A stretch of DNA of 64,000 bases from Hirundichthys speculiger (lineage: Eukaryota; Chordata; Actinopteri; Beloniformes; Exocoetidae), in the NCBI GenBank assembly GCA_018398805.1, contig JAGFBZ010000258.1, positions 3,770,501 to 3,834,500 on the forward strand, in the 5' to 3' direction. Within the stretch, counting starts at the first letter, position 1. The number at the start of each line of letters is the position of its first letter. Under the pieces are notes generated by a model, which ran no database searches, was not told the origin of the DNA, and worked only from the letters and a program-made list of their open reading frames with translations. The position numbers and the translations under genes are program-made. Below, in pieces: positions 12,021 to 23,990 of the stretch.

Positions 12021-12900
12021 CAGATGATTCAATTCAATTCAATTCAATTCAATTTTATTTGTATAGCGTCTGTTACAATGACAATTGTCTCTAGGCGCTT
12101 TACAGAGACCCAGAGCATGACCCCCGAGCAAATATCATTAACTAAGATTATAATATTAAATCCAATCAGTGATAATGGCAGGTAAAAAACTCCCACGTAG
12201 GGAGAAAAAAAACCTTAATGCCAAACAATGGCAAGGAAAAACTCCACTTTAAGAGGAAGAAACCTTGAGCAGGACCTGGCTCATATGGGGGGACCCTCCT
12301 GCCGAAGGCCAGCCGGGTAGAGAAAGAAAAGAGGGGAGACAGGACAGAGAGAGGATGGAGGACGGAGAGAAGATGGAGGACAGAAAGAGGAGAGCACACA
12401 AATGACTAAATACAATGGCCATATAAACATAAACAGATGGAGGTAGCAGCACTGGGATGAGATGGCCAGAGGACCAGGTCGCCGATCACCACGTCAGTCG
12501 GCACCCAAACACAAGTAGAGGTGAACCCCGGGATGGACAGAGGATGGAACTGCAAGTCAGCATGAAACCCAGGACACTCTGGCCTGCAAATACACAGAAA
12601 GAAAAAGGAGGCAAAACCAGCACAACAAACCAGAGGAAAGCAAAGAATATGGGGCACAGTTTCAGTAACAAGGTGCTCCCAAATAATTATGAGCTGGAGG
12701 AGGAGGCAGGGAGGAGGAAAGGGAAGACAAAGGAGAAAAGCAGTGGAGACACCACTCAGCAGATCATGTTGGTGTCCCCCTGTAGCGTAGGCCTATAGCA
12801 GCATAGCTATGACGAAGCGCTGTGATTAAGACGAGCTACTCTAGTCTGAGCTACTACAACTATAGTTATAACTATTAGCCCCTACACACTATAGATTAGA

Positions 12901-13332
12901 CTAATTGTAGGCTTTACTAAACAGAAATGTTTTCAATTTAGTTTTAAAAGTGGAGGTGGTGTCAGCCTCCTTAACCCAAAATGGTAGCTGGTTCCATAAA
13001 AAAGGTGCCTGGTAGCAGAAGGCCCGTCCTCCAAATCTACTTTTAGATATTCTAGGAACGACGAGTAACCCTGCACTCTGAGAGCGGAGAGCTCTATTAG
13101 GAGCATAACATGCTATCAAGTCTTGTAAATAGCATGGAGCTAGGCCATTAAGGGCTTTATATGCAAGAAGCAGAATTTTAAACTCAATTCGAAATTTCAC
13201 GGGAAGCCAATGGAGGGAGGCTAACACGGGAGAGATGTGATCTCGCTTACGGGTTCCTGTCAGCACCCTCGCTGCTGCGTTCTGGATCAATTGAAGGCTA
13301 TTCAGCGAGCTTTTCGGACATCCTGCTAACAA
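12901..13332 (-). pseudogene. LINE ORF2 C-terminal segment
   Basis: 143 codons holding the conserved end of L2/CR1 ORF2: CPKSSLNSLQLIQNAAARVL, then HISPVLASLHWLPV, FKILLLAYKALNGLAP, RSQSAGLLVVPRIS, RAFCYQAPFLWNQLP and a FKTKLKTFLF end. These are the thumb and post-RT blocks. The Met at 13332 is not a real start; this is the continuation of the frame at 13374-13976, separated by frameshifts around 13330-13490. Confidence 0.8.
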
Positions 13333-13373
13333 CGCATTACAATAATCCAGTCTAGAACTGACAAAAGCGTGGA

Positions 13374-13976
13374 TTAATTTTTCGGCATCACCCTGGCAGA
13401 GGATGCTCCTAATCTTGGCAATATTTCGGAGATGAAAAAAGGCAGTCTTGCAAACCTGATTAATATGCTGCTTAAATGATCCTGATCAAAAATGACTCCA
13501 AGGTTTTTCACAGCTGTGCTGGAAGCCAGCGTAAACCCAGCTAATCCGTTCCTCAGGTGTTTTGGACCAAAGACAATAACCTCTGTTTTATCCGAGTTTA
13601 AAAGCAAAAAGTTAGAGGACATCCAGGACTTAACGTCATTAAGACACCCTTGAAGTTTAGCCAAAGGTTTTGTTTCCTCTGGTTTCATAGATAAGTACAG
13701 CTGCGTATCATCAGCGTAGCAATGAAAGTTTATGCCATGGCTCTGGATAATTTTTCCCAAGGGCAACATGTATAAAGTAACGCCCCTATCACAGCGCGCT
13801 AAGTAGACTTTTGGAGGACGGGGAATTGACACCAATTCTATGTTTTTGTTTTTGTTCGGCACCATGTTAACATTAGCAGCTACATAGTTGATTTCTCTAT
13901 TTTTAGAGGTGGGTGACGGTTCTCGAGAAGCAGCAGAGAAGCGTGTAAGACTGCAGCTCTGCATCCTGGCCTCCAC
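13374..13976 (-). pseudogene. LINE reverse transcriptase core remnant, fused by deletion
   Basis: 200 codons. Residues about 67-195 are L2-type RT: YMLPLG, then HCYADDTQLYLS with the catalytic YADD at 87-90, SSNFLLLNSDKTEVIVFGP, and NLGVIFDQD before a frameshift near 13490. Residues 1-62 do not look like RT and appear to come from the region after ORF1. The join around residue 63 (CDRGVTLYMLPLG) therefore marks an internal deletion that removed the endonuclease and the first RT motifs. Confidence 0.8.
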
Positions 13977-13984
13977 CCTGGATT

Positions 13985-14821
13985 GTCAGGGGGAGCGTCT
14001 AAGAAAATCGGCCAAATTCCTAGAAATAAGAGCTGCACCATCCGGGGTGGGATGAATGCCGTCTCTTCTAATCAGACCAGGCTCTCCCCAGAAATCAGGC
14101 CAATGGTCAATAAAGGCCACGTCGTTTGCTGGACACCACCACGACAACCAGCGACGGAGTGAGGAGTGATGACATGCGGCTAAAACATATCATCACTGGT
14201 CAAATTGGGAAGGGGGCCAGAGAAAACTACGGAGTCCGACATGCTCTTTGCAACGTTACACACCGACTCAATATTAATTTTAGTGACCTCCGACTGGCGT
14301 AGCCGGGTGTCATTAGTGCCGACATGTACAATAACTTTACTGTACTTACGCTTATTCTTTGCCAGCAGCTTCAAATTTGCCTCGATGTCGCCCGCCCTGG
14401 CTCCCGGGATACACCTCACTATTGTCGTGGCTGCCGGCCTCACATACCGGACTATAGAATCGCCAATCAGCAGGGTGGGTTTCTCAGCGGGTGTGTCGCT
14501 GAGTGGGGAAAAACGGTTCGATACGTGAAGCGAGTGATGGTGTTCCACGTGCCTTTGCTTTGGGCTACGCTTCCTCCGAACCGTCACCCAGCTGCCCTGT
14601 CTGGCCGGCTGCTCGGGTGCCACAGGGGGACTGCTAACTGCAGCTACACTAGGCCGCTCCGCCGCTACGTTAGCCTGGCTACCTGTCGTATCTGACGGAC
14701 TATGGTCAAATTGGCGGACCCGTGCCTCTAGCTCACTGAGCCTCGCCTCCAAAGCTATGAATAAACTACATTTTAAGCATTTACCACTCTCGCTAAAGGA
14801 GGCAGAGGAATAACTGAACAT
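13985..14821 (-). pseudogene. LINE ORF1 with SGNH (GDSL-like) esterase domain
   Basis: The intact part (14821 to 14180, 213 codons) starts with a Ser-rich head and a CLKC pair at 15-18. A short coiled coil ([12 protein letters not shown], 24-35) and a Pro-rich linker follow. The esterase fold then begins: GDSIVR at 120-125 with nucleophile Ser122, PGARAGDI at 139-146, and HVGTNDT at 166-172 with the oxyanion Asn170. A stop near 14187 breaks the frame, but the alignment continues in another frame to the block RRDGIHPTP at about 14045-14062, which supplies the Asp-x-x-His pair. SGNH-type ORF1 proteins are known from CR1/L2 elements, where they may act in membrane association or RNP function. 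Confidence 0.82.
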
Positions 14822-14966
14822 TTCACATACTGAGCAGCGGGAGGGAGAAACAGAGGGAGAAGATGATGTGAGGTGATTGTGTTCATTTTGTTGGGGTCTT
14901 ATTTGCCAAACATAGTGCTACATTATGGCCAAACATCCATCCATAATCTATAATCTTATTATATAA

Positions 14967-14973
<7 letters not shown>

Positions 14974-15011
<38 letters not shown>

Positions 15012-15054
15012 TATATATATATATAGATATATATATATATATATACATTATATA

Positions 15055-15143
<89 letters not shown>

Positions 15144-15150
15144 TTATATT
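14974..15150. repeat. (TA)n microsatellite
   Basis: About 175 bp of almost pure TA with a few ATAG/ATAC interruptions. It sits exactly at the truncated 5' side of the I-like LINE that starts at about 15149. A run this long is prone to cruciform formation and length change. Confidence 0.95.
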
Positions 15151-15853
15151 GGAATCTCTTGTCAACACCCAGCTAAAATCATTCCTCTCAACACATAACA
15201 TTCTCAGTAGGCATCAGTCAGGTTTTAGGCAAAGACACAGAACTATTACCGCTGTCACTCTTGTTTTAAATGACATTATAACAGCTTTAGACAAGAAAAA
15301 ACACTGTGCAGCTCTTTTTATTGATCTTTCCAAAGCATTTGATATAGTGGATCATACGTTGCTCTTAAAAAGACTTCATAGTCTTGGATTTGATGATTTA
15401 TCTTTTAAATGGTATGAGAGTTACCTTAGCGACAGGCAGCAGTGTGTTGCTATTGGTAATGTTAAATCTGAATATGTCCAATTAGCAAAAAGTGTGCCAC
15501 AAGGCTCAATTTTAGGGCCTATTCTGTTTTCAATTTACATCAATGATATTACCTCAGCTGTCACAGGGTGTAATATTCATCTTTATGCAGATGACATTGT
15601 TTTGTTTGGTACTGTTAATGATGCACACTCAGCCATAAATTCCCTCCAACACTGCTTTTCTGATCTCCAAGTTGCATTCAATAATCATAAACTGGTACTC
15701 AATGCAGGCAAAACTAAATTCATGTTGTTCACCAGATCAAAAAATAGTATACATGATGACCTCATCATTTCTACCAATTATAGTACAAATGTTGAAAGGG
15801 TCACTGAATACAAGTACCTTTGTATCTGGTTAGATGATAAATTAACCTTTTAA
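15149..15853 (+). pseudogene. LINE reverse transcriptase, nearly intact
   Basis: 234 open codons covering the RT fingers and palm. RHQSGFRQRHRT lies at 21-32, FIDLSKAFD at 57-65 with catalytic Asp59, SVPQGSILGP at 115-124, HLYADDIVLF at 144-153 with the YADD pair at 146-149, LNAGKTKFMLF at 184-194 and EYKYLCIWLDDKLTF at the end. The first Met is simply the first one after the truncation. The frame ends at an early stop created by a small deletion in an A run near 15850; homology continues in the next frame. Confidence 0.88.
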
Positions 15854-16370
15854 AACATCATGTTTCTAAGCTGACGACATCTTTACGAAATAAAATTGGT
15901 TTCTTTTATAGAAACAGGCTCTCCTTTCTGCCACATTGTAGGAAGATACTTGCTGAGGCAACTTTTTTATCAGGGTTGGATTATGATGATATTTTGTACA
16001 TGCACGCCTCTGCTGCGACTCTTAAACCCCTGGACTCTGTTTACCACTCTGCATTAAGAGTCATCACTGGAGACAGCTATGACACCCATCACTGTGATTT
16101 GTATTCCAAAGTTGGGTGGGCCTCTCTTGCTGTAAGACGTGAAAGACACTGGGTTTTATTTATTTATAAAGCTCTTATTGGTCTTTTACCTCCTTACATC
16201 AGTTCCATGCTTTCTTTTAATGAGGGCTCTTATCAAACTCGGTCTCGTGATTGGATTACGCTGCAGGTGCCAGCTGTTTTTACTGAACTTGGAAAATCCA
16301 GTTTTTCATATTGTGCACCTGCAACTTAGAATAGCATGCAGAACTATTTAAAGCTTTCATCATTTTTATC
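15854..16370 (+). pseudogene. LINE ORF2 C-terminal continuation
   Basis: Continues the RT frame after the indel near 15850. It reads through NKIGFFYRNRLSFLPH, LDYDDILYMHASAATLKPLD, HSALRVITGDSYDTHHCDLY, HWVLFIYKALIGLLPPYISS and SFSYCAPAT. A TAG at 16327-16329 replaces what is normally the Trp of a CAPATWNS-type motif. Reading then continues for about 15 codons. Confidence 0.8.
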
Positions 16371-16689
16371 CATAGTGCAATTTAAATCTTAAACTGTATC
16401 ACATTTTACTTCTAGCTGTTCCTGTTTTACCTGATTATTGTTTCTACATTTTAACTAAATTTAAATTTAATCTTAATTATTCATGTTTTATATATATATA
16501 TTTTTATATTTTAATTGTAATTTTATTGGGTTTTTTAAATTTTTTATGTAAGTTTCTCTTTGGCTTTTTTTGTGTCTAAGTGCCCTTATTTTTTATTTTT
16601 GTTGTTTCACTTGGCTGCATTGTAAATGAGGTCTCTACCTCAATATATGTCCGAGTTTAAATAAAGGTAATAATAAAATAATAATAATA

Positions 16690-17335
16690 TTTAGAGGCAG
16701 AGCGGTCTGCTGGAGGCTATTTTCTCTTATATCTCTTCGGGTGAAAGGCAGATGTACAGCCTCGCCAGGTCGACAGTTCATTGCAGGCCATGGCCAAACT
16801 CTGAACCTGTCTGGTTTGCTGCAGGTCAAGGTCAGGCTGCAGCGCGTCCTCCACTCTGCAGAGAGGGTGATCGGTTGCAACCTCCCATCTGTCCAGGAGC
16901 TGTACATCTCCAGGAGCCGGAGACGTGCAGACAGGGTTGCAGCCGACCCCGCTCACCCTGGACATGAACTCCTCCACACTTCTCCTCTGGAGGGAGGGTT
17001 CGGTCCATCAGGACCATGACCTCATGCCACAAAAACAGTTTCTTCCCCACTGCAGTCAGCCTGAATAGAGCTCCAGCTCCCCCAGCTGACCGCAAGCCCC
17101 CCCCCCATCTCCCTTCCAACTACGGTCACTTTCAGATGCACTTCTCATGTTATTGCACATCCACCGTTCTGATCTGTACATAACTTTTTATTTTATTTTT
17201 TAGTTATTTATCTTGGTTTTATTTTTTTATGTTGTGTACATATTCTAAGCTTGAATATAGGACTACTTTTCTGACTTTTTGCACTTCCTAGCCCTGTAAA
17301 ATTATTATTAATGTACCTGGCAAAAAAGCTTTTCT
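16690..17335 (+). mobile_element. CR1/Rex1-like LINE 3' fragment
   Basis: Near 16829-16990 the plus strand encodes RLQRVLHSAERVIGCNLPS, then SRSRRRADRVAADPAHPGH and a decayed LLP.GRRY-type segment. This is the conserved end of CR1/Rex1-type ORF2 and the same family signature as 24937-25250. Frameshifts follow in the GGCGGTACAGG-type region and a non-coding tail runs to about 17335. It lies directly behind the I-like LINE. Confidence 0.7.
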
Positions 17336-17658
17336 GATTCGGATAAAAATTTCCAATATAATCTCATCATCTTGAACGTCATTCCAGAACTCAGTAGAAC
17401 AAAGCCAAGTTGTACCTAAATGTTCTTTTTTGGAGAGAAGAGGCTTTTTCCTGCAAACAAACTGTATCTACGACTATTAGTTCTTTGTTTTGTATTTTCT
17501 GCAAGCATTACGTGTTCTTTAGAATATTGACAGTTGTCTTTAATATTTTCCACTTATGAATGGAAAGTGTGAAAGTGGAATAACTGCGTGAAGATGGACT
17601 CCAGATTATTTGGAAATGGCCTCATGAATTTTCCTTGACTGATGGGCAGCAACAGTTG
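17336..17658. other. Unannotated stretch
   Basis: AT-rich; no repeat or coding signal was recognised. Confidence 0.4.
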
Positions 17659-18143
17659 CACTCAGTATTCGAGTTACGACCACCTGTACTAACGATGACG
17701 TCCAGCAGATGGCAGTGCAGTGCGTAAGATAGTTGTGGCAGCCCTGCATCGTAGTTAGTGTTCTGATCCTCCAGATGGCAGCACCTCCCCTCTTTAAAGC
17801 CACATTCCCCCCACCCCGGATAAATTGCGAGTAAGAAAAAAGATGGTGCGGCACATTCTGCTGATTATGAAGGAATGGAAAATGGTAGGAACAAACTTTT
17901 TTTTTTCCTGAGGAAAGAAGAGACTCTACCCTTTATTATGGTGGTTTCAATGTTCACATAGTCATAAATTACAATATTCTGTGGGCTTCGGAAGATCAGT
18001 AAACGTGTTCTGCAGCTGTCTGGCATCCAATGACTTATACAGTACAATTTTATATTCATTTGGTCGTGAATTGGAGGACAAACAAATCTGTCTTATGACT
18101 GGTTTGTCGGAACCGATCTAAGTCGTAATTCAGATACTGAGTG
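17659..18143. mobile_element. Inverted-repeat DNA transposon remnant (pogo/mariner-like)
   Basis: The left end CACTCAGTATTCGAGTTACG (17659-17678) pairs with the complement of the right end (CACTCAGTATCTGAATTACG, 18124-18143). The right arm continues into TTGTCGGAACCGATCTAAGT, typical of pogo/Tigger-like mariner repeats. The right flank is TA, the left TG, so a TA duplication is possible but damaged. No transposase frame remains. Confidence 0.55.
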
Positions 18144-21100
18144 TACTTCTCTAAGATCATTGCTGATGTCTTTCCTTCTTGGAATTGTGTTATCTCAGAC
18201 CCACAGGTCAGATATCTACTAAAAGACTAAACCCTTCCGAGATGTTTTAGTTCCACTAAAATATTTTATAACTTGCAATTAGACCATTTTTTTGTTGTCC
18301 CTGTCCCATCTTTTTAAAACATGTTGCTGGAATTTATATTGGGGATGATCAACACCCAATTCCTAATTATTTTGTTAGGGGGAAAGAAAAAGATCTTTGT
18401 CAGGTAAAGTCTGTTGATGTTGAGGGACACAGTTGGGTGTAAAATGTGCAAAAATGTGATTGGTTTTGTCTTTTCCTGCTGACAGGCTGAATCTGGTTGT
18501 AATTAGTGCTGAAGGCTATCGATTAAACATTCCAACATCTGAGGACAAGTCCAGTGGTCACTTGTGTCTGTTTCCACAGAGATGGTAAAAAAGCTAAAAA
18601 AAACGAAAGTGGAAGTTAGGATCTATTTTAAAGATAAAATAATTTCGCCATGGCTAAAGACGTACTCTGTTGTTTTTCCATCAGTTAATTTTTGTCCCAG
18701 AGAGGTATGGCCATATAGGACTCAGGCAGTGAACATCTGCAGGGCTGTTTCTACCGTTTTTATGGGCCCCAGACAAGATTCTGTTTGGAGGTGCCTATTT
18801 TCTAAAACTACAGTGCGATGGGGGAATCCAGACCCTTTAAGCTGATGGATGGAGATGCATTGGTCCGTTAAACTTCAAGAAGAAAACAAGGTTGATTTGT
18901 GAATCTGAAGTTCAAATACAAGCTGAATAAGCAAAATAAACGTAGCTAAATTACTAGCTAAAGTGCTCGGGCCAGCTGAGTTAGCATGACAACGTGCCAT
19001 GGCCATTTCAGGAAAAAAAGAAATCAGAAATAAACCCAGAAATTTTCACTTGATAAAGATGTTGGTTTTAGAGAAAAACCATTTTGGATCATAAACAGTG
19101 CATATCTAGGACATAATTTGAGTGCTTTACCGTAAACAATTTAAATCTTCTTATTTGGTTTGCTACAGATGAAGAAATGTGATTTTTCATCCCCCCAACA
19201 CTTTTATATTGAAGCTGTATCTCAGCCCTATTTGCATCATCGACAAATAGCAAGAAATGGCTCTTTGCACTTGTTCTTTCATATTGTAGACCAGTTGTTC
19301 CTCGAGGTGGATATAATTTTATATCTTGATGCACTTTTATTGACATTTACCGCTGCACTATAACTGTAGTGAAGTCATGAAGCCTTTTCGAAGGTCTGTC
19401 ATTACCTTCCATTAACTTTACGTAACCTTACACATCAACATAACACTCTGCTCTGAAAGGAAATAAAAACCCACACTCTGTTCCCATGGGTGGCCTCACT
19501 TTCTTAATTTTAAGCTCACTCATACAGTGTAAAAAAAAGAAAAGCAGCAAAAATAGTCTGGGATTGATGTCTTGTGAGATTTTGCTTCATCAATGCAACC
19601 ATTCAAGAAACAGCTGAAATAGAAAATGACAATCTTTTGGGAATTTAGTTTCGACTACTGGCAGGTGTTGCAGCATTTCGAGAACGAGTGTTATAATAGG
19701 TGATGGGGTGTGAGAGTGTGTCGTATGGATGATTAAACTAATTGACTGACTCCTGGGTAATAACTGAGGCTTTGGTGAGCGGCAGTGTTATCAACATTTA
19801 CTACGTGAGGTGTGCTGAAGCGAACTGTGAAGAACTTTAAAAACGGAATCACCTGACGCCACTGGATGGCACTGAAAGCAGGTTTATCGTCTCAAGAAAT
19901 CAATGAGAAGTGGTCTCTAAGAGTGTGCAAGTGTTGCATAAAAGAATGCAGGAGAAGGTTCACTACCTGATCTGTGTCTCCTGTTGCTCTCCAGTGAGTC
20001 GACTGAAGGGTTTGGTGACAGGTGGCCGAATTATGTTTAAGACCCTCTTTAAGCTCCTTTTCCACAACTGTTGGTAAGCCTTCTAGACATCCCTCAAAAT
20101 GTGATCCCCACACGTTTCACACAGATCCTCAGAGTTTTAAAGGGGGGAAAGGAGGTGTGAATATCCATCAGGCTGGAAAACATAAAAGAAATAAAAAATT
20201 ATATATAAATAAAGGCTTCAGCAGTCTACAGCCTGGCAGATTGTATTTAAATGGTTTAAATTTAAGACGGGAGCTGTGGTGTCATATCTCATCAATCAAA
20301 TGTGGTCATATTCAGTTCTGGCTGGCTTTAATATCTGCATTGCAAACTGCATTTTCTGCCACCACTCTGAGTCTCTCAATACTGCAATGTCATTTGCAAC
20401 AGAGACTTGACTGAATGAGAGTGTGGCATACATAATGAAGTGTGCTCTGTATGCCTGTGCTTTTCTTTTTACCTCAAGCTGCAGTCACCTGATTTAATTC
20501 CCACATGGATTCCAGTGTTTTTCACGGCACTGAAGTTTTTCACTCGTGACATTTCATGCACCCCGGGTTATCGAAGCACCATGCCACACACCTGCTGCTC
20601 TTTCTTTGTCTCTCCATCTTCTCTGGTGTGTCACCTGCAGGCCTGCGTGACAGTGAAGGAGCACAGCACAAAATCTCCATTAGAGTAATTAAATGAAGCC
20701 CAATGAGTAACAAGATTCTTGATCTTTTAAAGAAAGACTGACGTTTGTCTGCTTTTGGTATTCTTTTCTTTTTTTTTTCTGGGGCTGAATAAAAGCAGGA
20801 ACTAAAGACTAAACCCATTTCTAAAGGCACTTGATTCAAGTTAGGCAGTAAAAGGGGACACTTTCTGTCTTCTTCTTCCAGACATTTGCAAACTGTCATC
20901 CTGTACATGAGAAAAAAATGGCTTAAATGACCCAAAAACGACCAAGGCTATGAGCTGGAACCTACTGGAACACCAGGTCACTCCAGTCAAGTCTTTATAT
21001 TCAACAAAACCTCAAACCATCAATTTATCTGCAGGAATGTGAACAAAATGACCCCAAATGTGCATTAATGCCGGTAGAAGAAGCTGTGTCCGCAATTCCT

Positions 21101-22322
21101 GACCACAGGCATTACTAAAACTATGTAAACAGTACCACAAAGGTCATTTAACTAATTAAACTAATTCTGCCGAGAAGAGTGGTGATAAAACAGGATTCAG
21201 CTAGCAGCCTGTTTCTACTAAACATCTTGTCATGGTGCAACTTGCTGTTCAACATTTGGCCAGTATGTTGTCTTGCATGCAAAAAGATGTCGCATATAAA
21301 AGTAATTGCATTAGTGATAATATTGCAAGATGTTGAAATTAGAGATCATCAAGCAGCGACGTGTGTGATTTTTACTTAGGTTGCAGTACGTAAGTTTAGT
21401 CTTAATCTTTACTGTGAGAAGTGGCTTCAGACAAGTCACAGTCACTGTGCAGTGTTGGAGCTTTCATACAAAACTGCAACAATTTGTGCTGTGGATCAGC
21501 GGAGTCATTAAGCATTTGGCCACAAAGCCCACGAAGCATCACAAAAGGATATTAAACTGTGGAAACACAAAGGTGCTCTAATGAGTTATTTATCTCAAGT
21601 AATTTAACAGCATAAATCACAGAATTCCTGTAGTCTAATAACGTACAAATAAAGCCATCATTACCCAAAGATGTACAGTAAAATCCTCCACTCACCAATA
21701 AAAGGTTAAAGAAATCAAGCAAAAAGCCCAATAAAGTCATGACATTTGCATCCATAATTTCCAACTGTCTTCTTACGTTTACTTCATGCATGACCTGTGT
21801 GCAGTTAAACTGCTTGTCCAGCAGGTGTCACTATGCTACAGATTTAGAAGGAAGGAGGGAGATGGGGAAGATGGACATATTTATCAGTTTGATGCTTAAT
21901 TTTAGCCAACAGGTAATCTGCTTTCATCTTAACCATTGCAGATATGTCACTTTTCACGATCAGTGCACTGACACATACAGCACAATATTTTTTTAAAATA
22001 ATATTATCGATTGCTCAATTTGCTGTTCCTCCTGGCCGGGGATGGAGAGCACACCCATAACTCCAGAGGAAACCCATTAAAGGTAAGAAATGTAGCAAGC
22101 GTGATATGTGACATACTGAAGTTCGGCATGTTGTGTGTGGACGTTTAAGTGTCCCTGTGTGTCCTGTGTCACCTTCACCCCTGAAGTCTAATGATTATGC
22201 ATGTGTGTGCGTGCGTGTGCTCTCTAGAATAATCAATATTGGCTTGGCTGAAAGACACCTAATATAGCTGCTCCATGGGGGATTTGCTAATAAGCGCCCC
22301 ACTCATTCTTAGATACTGTACA

Positions 22323-22353
<31 letters not shown>

Positions 22354-23990
22354 CCATCTTGTCTGCCTGTCTAAGATTTGTGTTTCGCAATCTGTCATTC
22401 TGATTAGCTGATTATCTACTATAAGTCACTGAGATATTCAAATTCAGAGCAGATTATGCAAAATGGAACATTCATCAGACCAATATGCCAAATTTTCTTT
22501 GATAATCTCCTGACAGTTCCTCTTTGAAAACCATCTTGACAGAAGGTGATATAACATAGAAACAATCACTGTTTTGAACATATAAAAAAAAGAAGCTATT
22601 TCAGGAACCGTTGGAAAAGAAAAGAATATCAGTATGTGTATATCTGGGTGAAGCAGCAGAGCTGGAGGCAACTGCAGTTCAGTGTGGCCTTGTTTGCAGT
22701 TTCATTAATCCTGCCTCCAGAGAACTGCTCCTCGTCACAAGTGCGCACAAACATGGGCACAGTAGGCCAGCATGCTGTTTCATTGCTAGGGCCATCTATT
22801 TATGTGTTTATTAATACTGTATGCTTATGCAGAATTCATATAGGGGCACATGTCAGTGCATGTGCACATTCCTGTGTGTAGTGGGTGCTGATTTCACAAC
22901 TCATTATAGATCAACAGGGAGTCCTGTGGCCTCCAACTAGTGAGGAGGAGGAGGAGAAGGAGGAGGGCAGGTCCCTGACCGGGAGATGGAGAAAGACTCT
23001 GATAGAGAATCTGGCTGTCCAGGACCTGCTGGGAGCAGCCTCAAACAGCTGACCATGCATTTCCTTTACCCTCTGTGTTCACCTACTGAAGCGCCACCTT
23101 TTCCACTTGCTGTGTGAGATTTAGACTTTTTAAAAATTTTTTTAAAAATCAACCCCACTAATGTAAGTCTGTATGTATAAGCAACTATTTTACATAAATA
23201 TCAAACACATAAATCTGCTTTCTTGACAAAAGAGCCACTGAAAATACTGCAAGCCTTGTAATACCACTTTGTTCCACTAGAGGTGATATGAGTCAGTGTA
23301 GCATTTGGTCTACCTTCCTACATTCAAATGAAAAGCTACCCTGAGGGAGGATACTCGGAGGTAAAAACTGATAAACGAGTATGTCGTTTACAGTCACCAT
23401 CTGTACTCGATCATTATGTGTGAGCAACTGAAAGAGTCAAGATTCCAATAAGCCACCTCTGACTGCCAACGGATATCTTTAGCAGGCCAAATCTTTGAAG
23501 CAATTACAGGGCTCTCCAATCGAGCCACAGCTAATGAGAACCAGGAATGGCCTAACATCAACATAAGGAAAGGGAATCCTGCAAAAAAAAAGATGTTCTA
23601 CAGTTTTATTACACAATGTGCCTGAGCACAATTCAAGTAGGCACCTACTTTTTAAAATCAGAAATGACTTTTAATTTGCCACATGTGCTCTGTAGCAAAG
23701 ACCACCAACATGCGCTAATTCCATTCTCTTACCCATGTTTGTTGTCTTTACTTATTTTTATTTTTGTTACTGTGCACGTTATTGTGTCTTACACCAGAGG
23801 ACGTGAACTTTATCATGAAACACTGCCACAATTTGGTATAGTGGTATAGTTACATAAAGTACCTTTTTAACGATGGTTACCAGATATTTTGTATCTAAAC
23901 TGAAGGAAAGCAGCTCACAGGATTCTTTATTTCCTTTATATCTTTTTTTTTTTCCCCTCTGCTAAGCCAAAACCTTGGGCAGACATTTGA
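18144..23990. other. Long unannotated stretch with microsatellites
   Basis: About 5.8 kb without a supported gene. It contains a (TG)n tract at 22324-22350 and a GAG/GGA-rich patch at 22944-22970. The longest frames (20022-20414, 20540-20935) have no motif, no codon bias and overlap each other in opposite directions. I see no tRNA or LINE coding signal here. Confidence 0.5.
22324..22350. repeat. (TG)n microsatellite
   Basis: About 13 uninterrupted TG units. Confidence 0.95.

Larger units (their letters stand above)
12027..14880 (-). mobile_element. L2-type LINE, internally deleted copy
   Basis: The extent runs from the 3' terminal (TTGAA)n, seen on the plus strand as ATTCAATTCAATTC at 12027-12050, through an unusually long 3' UTR (about 12050-12900) to the C-terminal and core reverse transcriptase remains (12901-13976) and ORF1 (13985-14821). 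The endonuclease domain and the N-terminal half of the RT are missing, so the copy cannot be autonomous. Two other fragments with the same 3' end lie at 11375-11640 and 60566-60645. The 3' UTR gives spurious long frames at 12166-12798. Confidence 0.85.
15149..16690 (+). mobile_element. I-like LINE, 5'-truncated copy
   Basis: Contains RT and post-RT coding sequence (15149-16370), a 3' UTR with AATAAA-like signals, and a terminal run of TAATAATAAAATAATAATAAT at about 16671-16689. TAA-type tails are typical of the I clade of LINEs. The endonuclease, ORF1 and the start of the RT are absent, replaced by the (TA)n tract. Confidence 0.85.

Noticed and set aside
12166..12798. Overlapping frames on both strands (77-113 codons)
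   Set aside because: They lie inside the 3' UTR of the L2-type LINE and are rich in GGA/AGA repeats.
14180..14695. Plus-strand frames opposite LINE ORF1
   Set aside because: Shadows of the SGNH ORF1 on the minus strand, which has the real motifs.
20022..20935. 130-131-codon frames on opposite strands
   Set aside because: No motif, no codon bias, no splice context.
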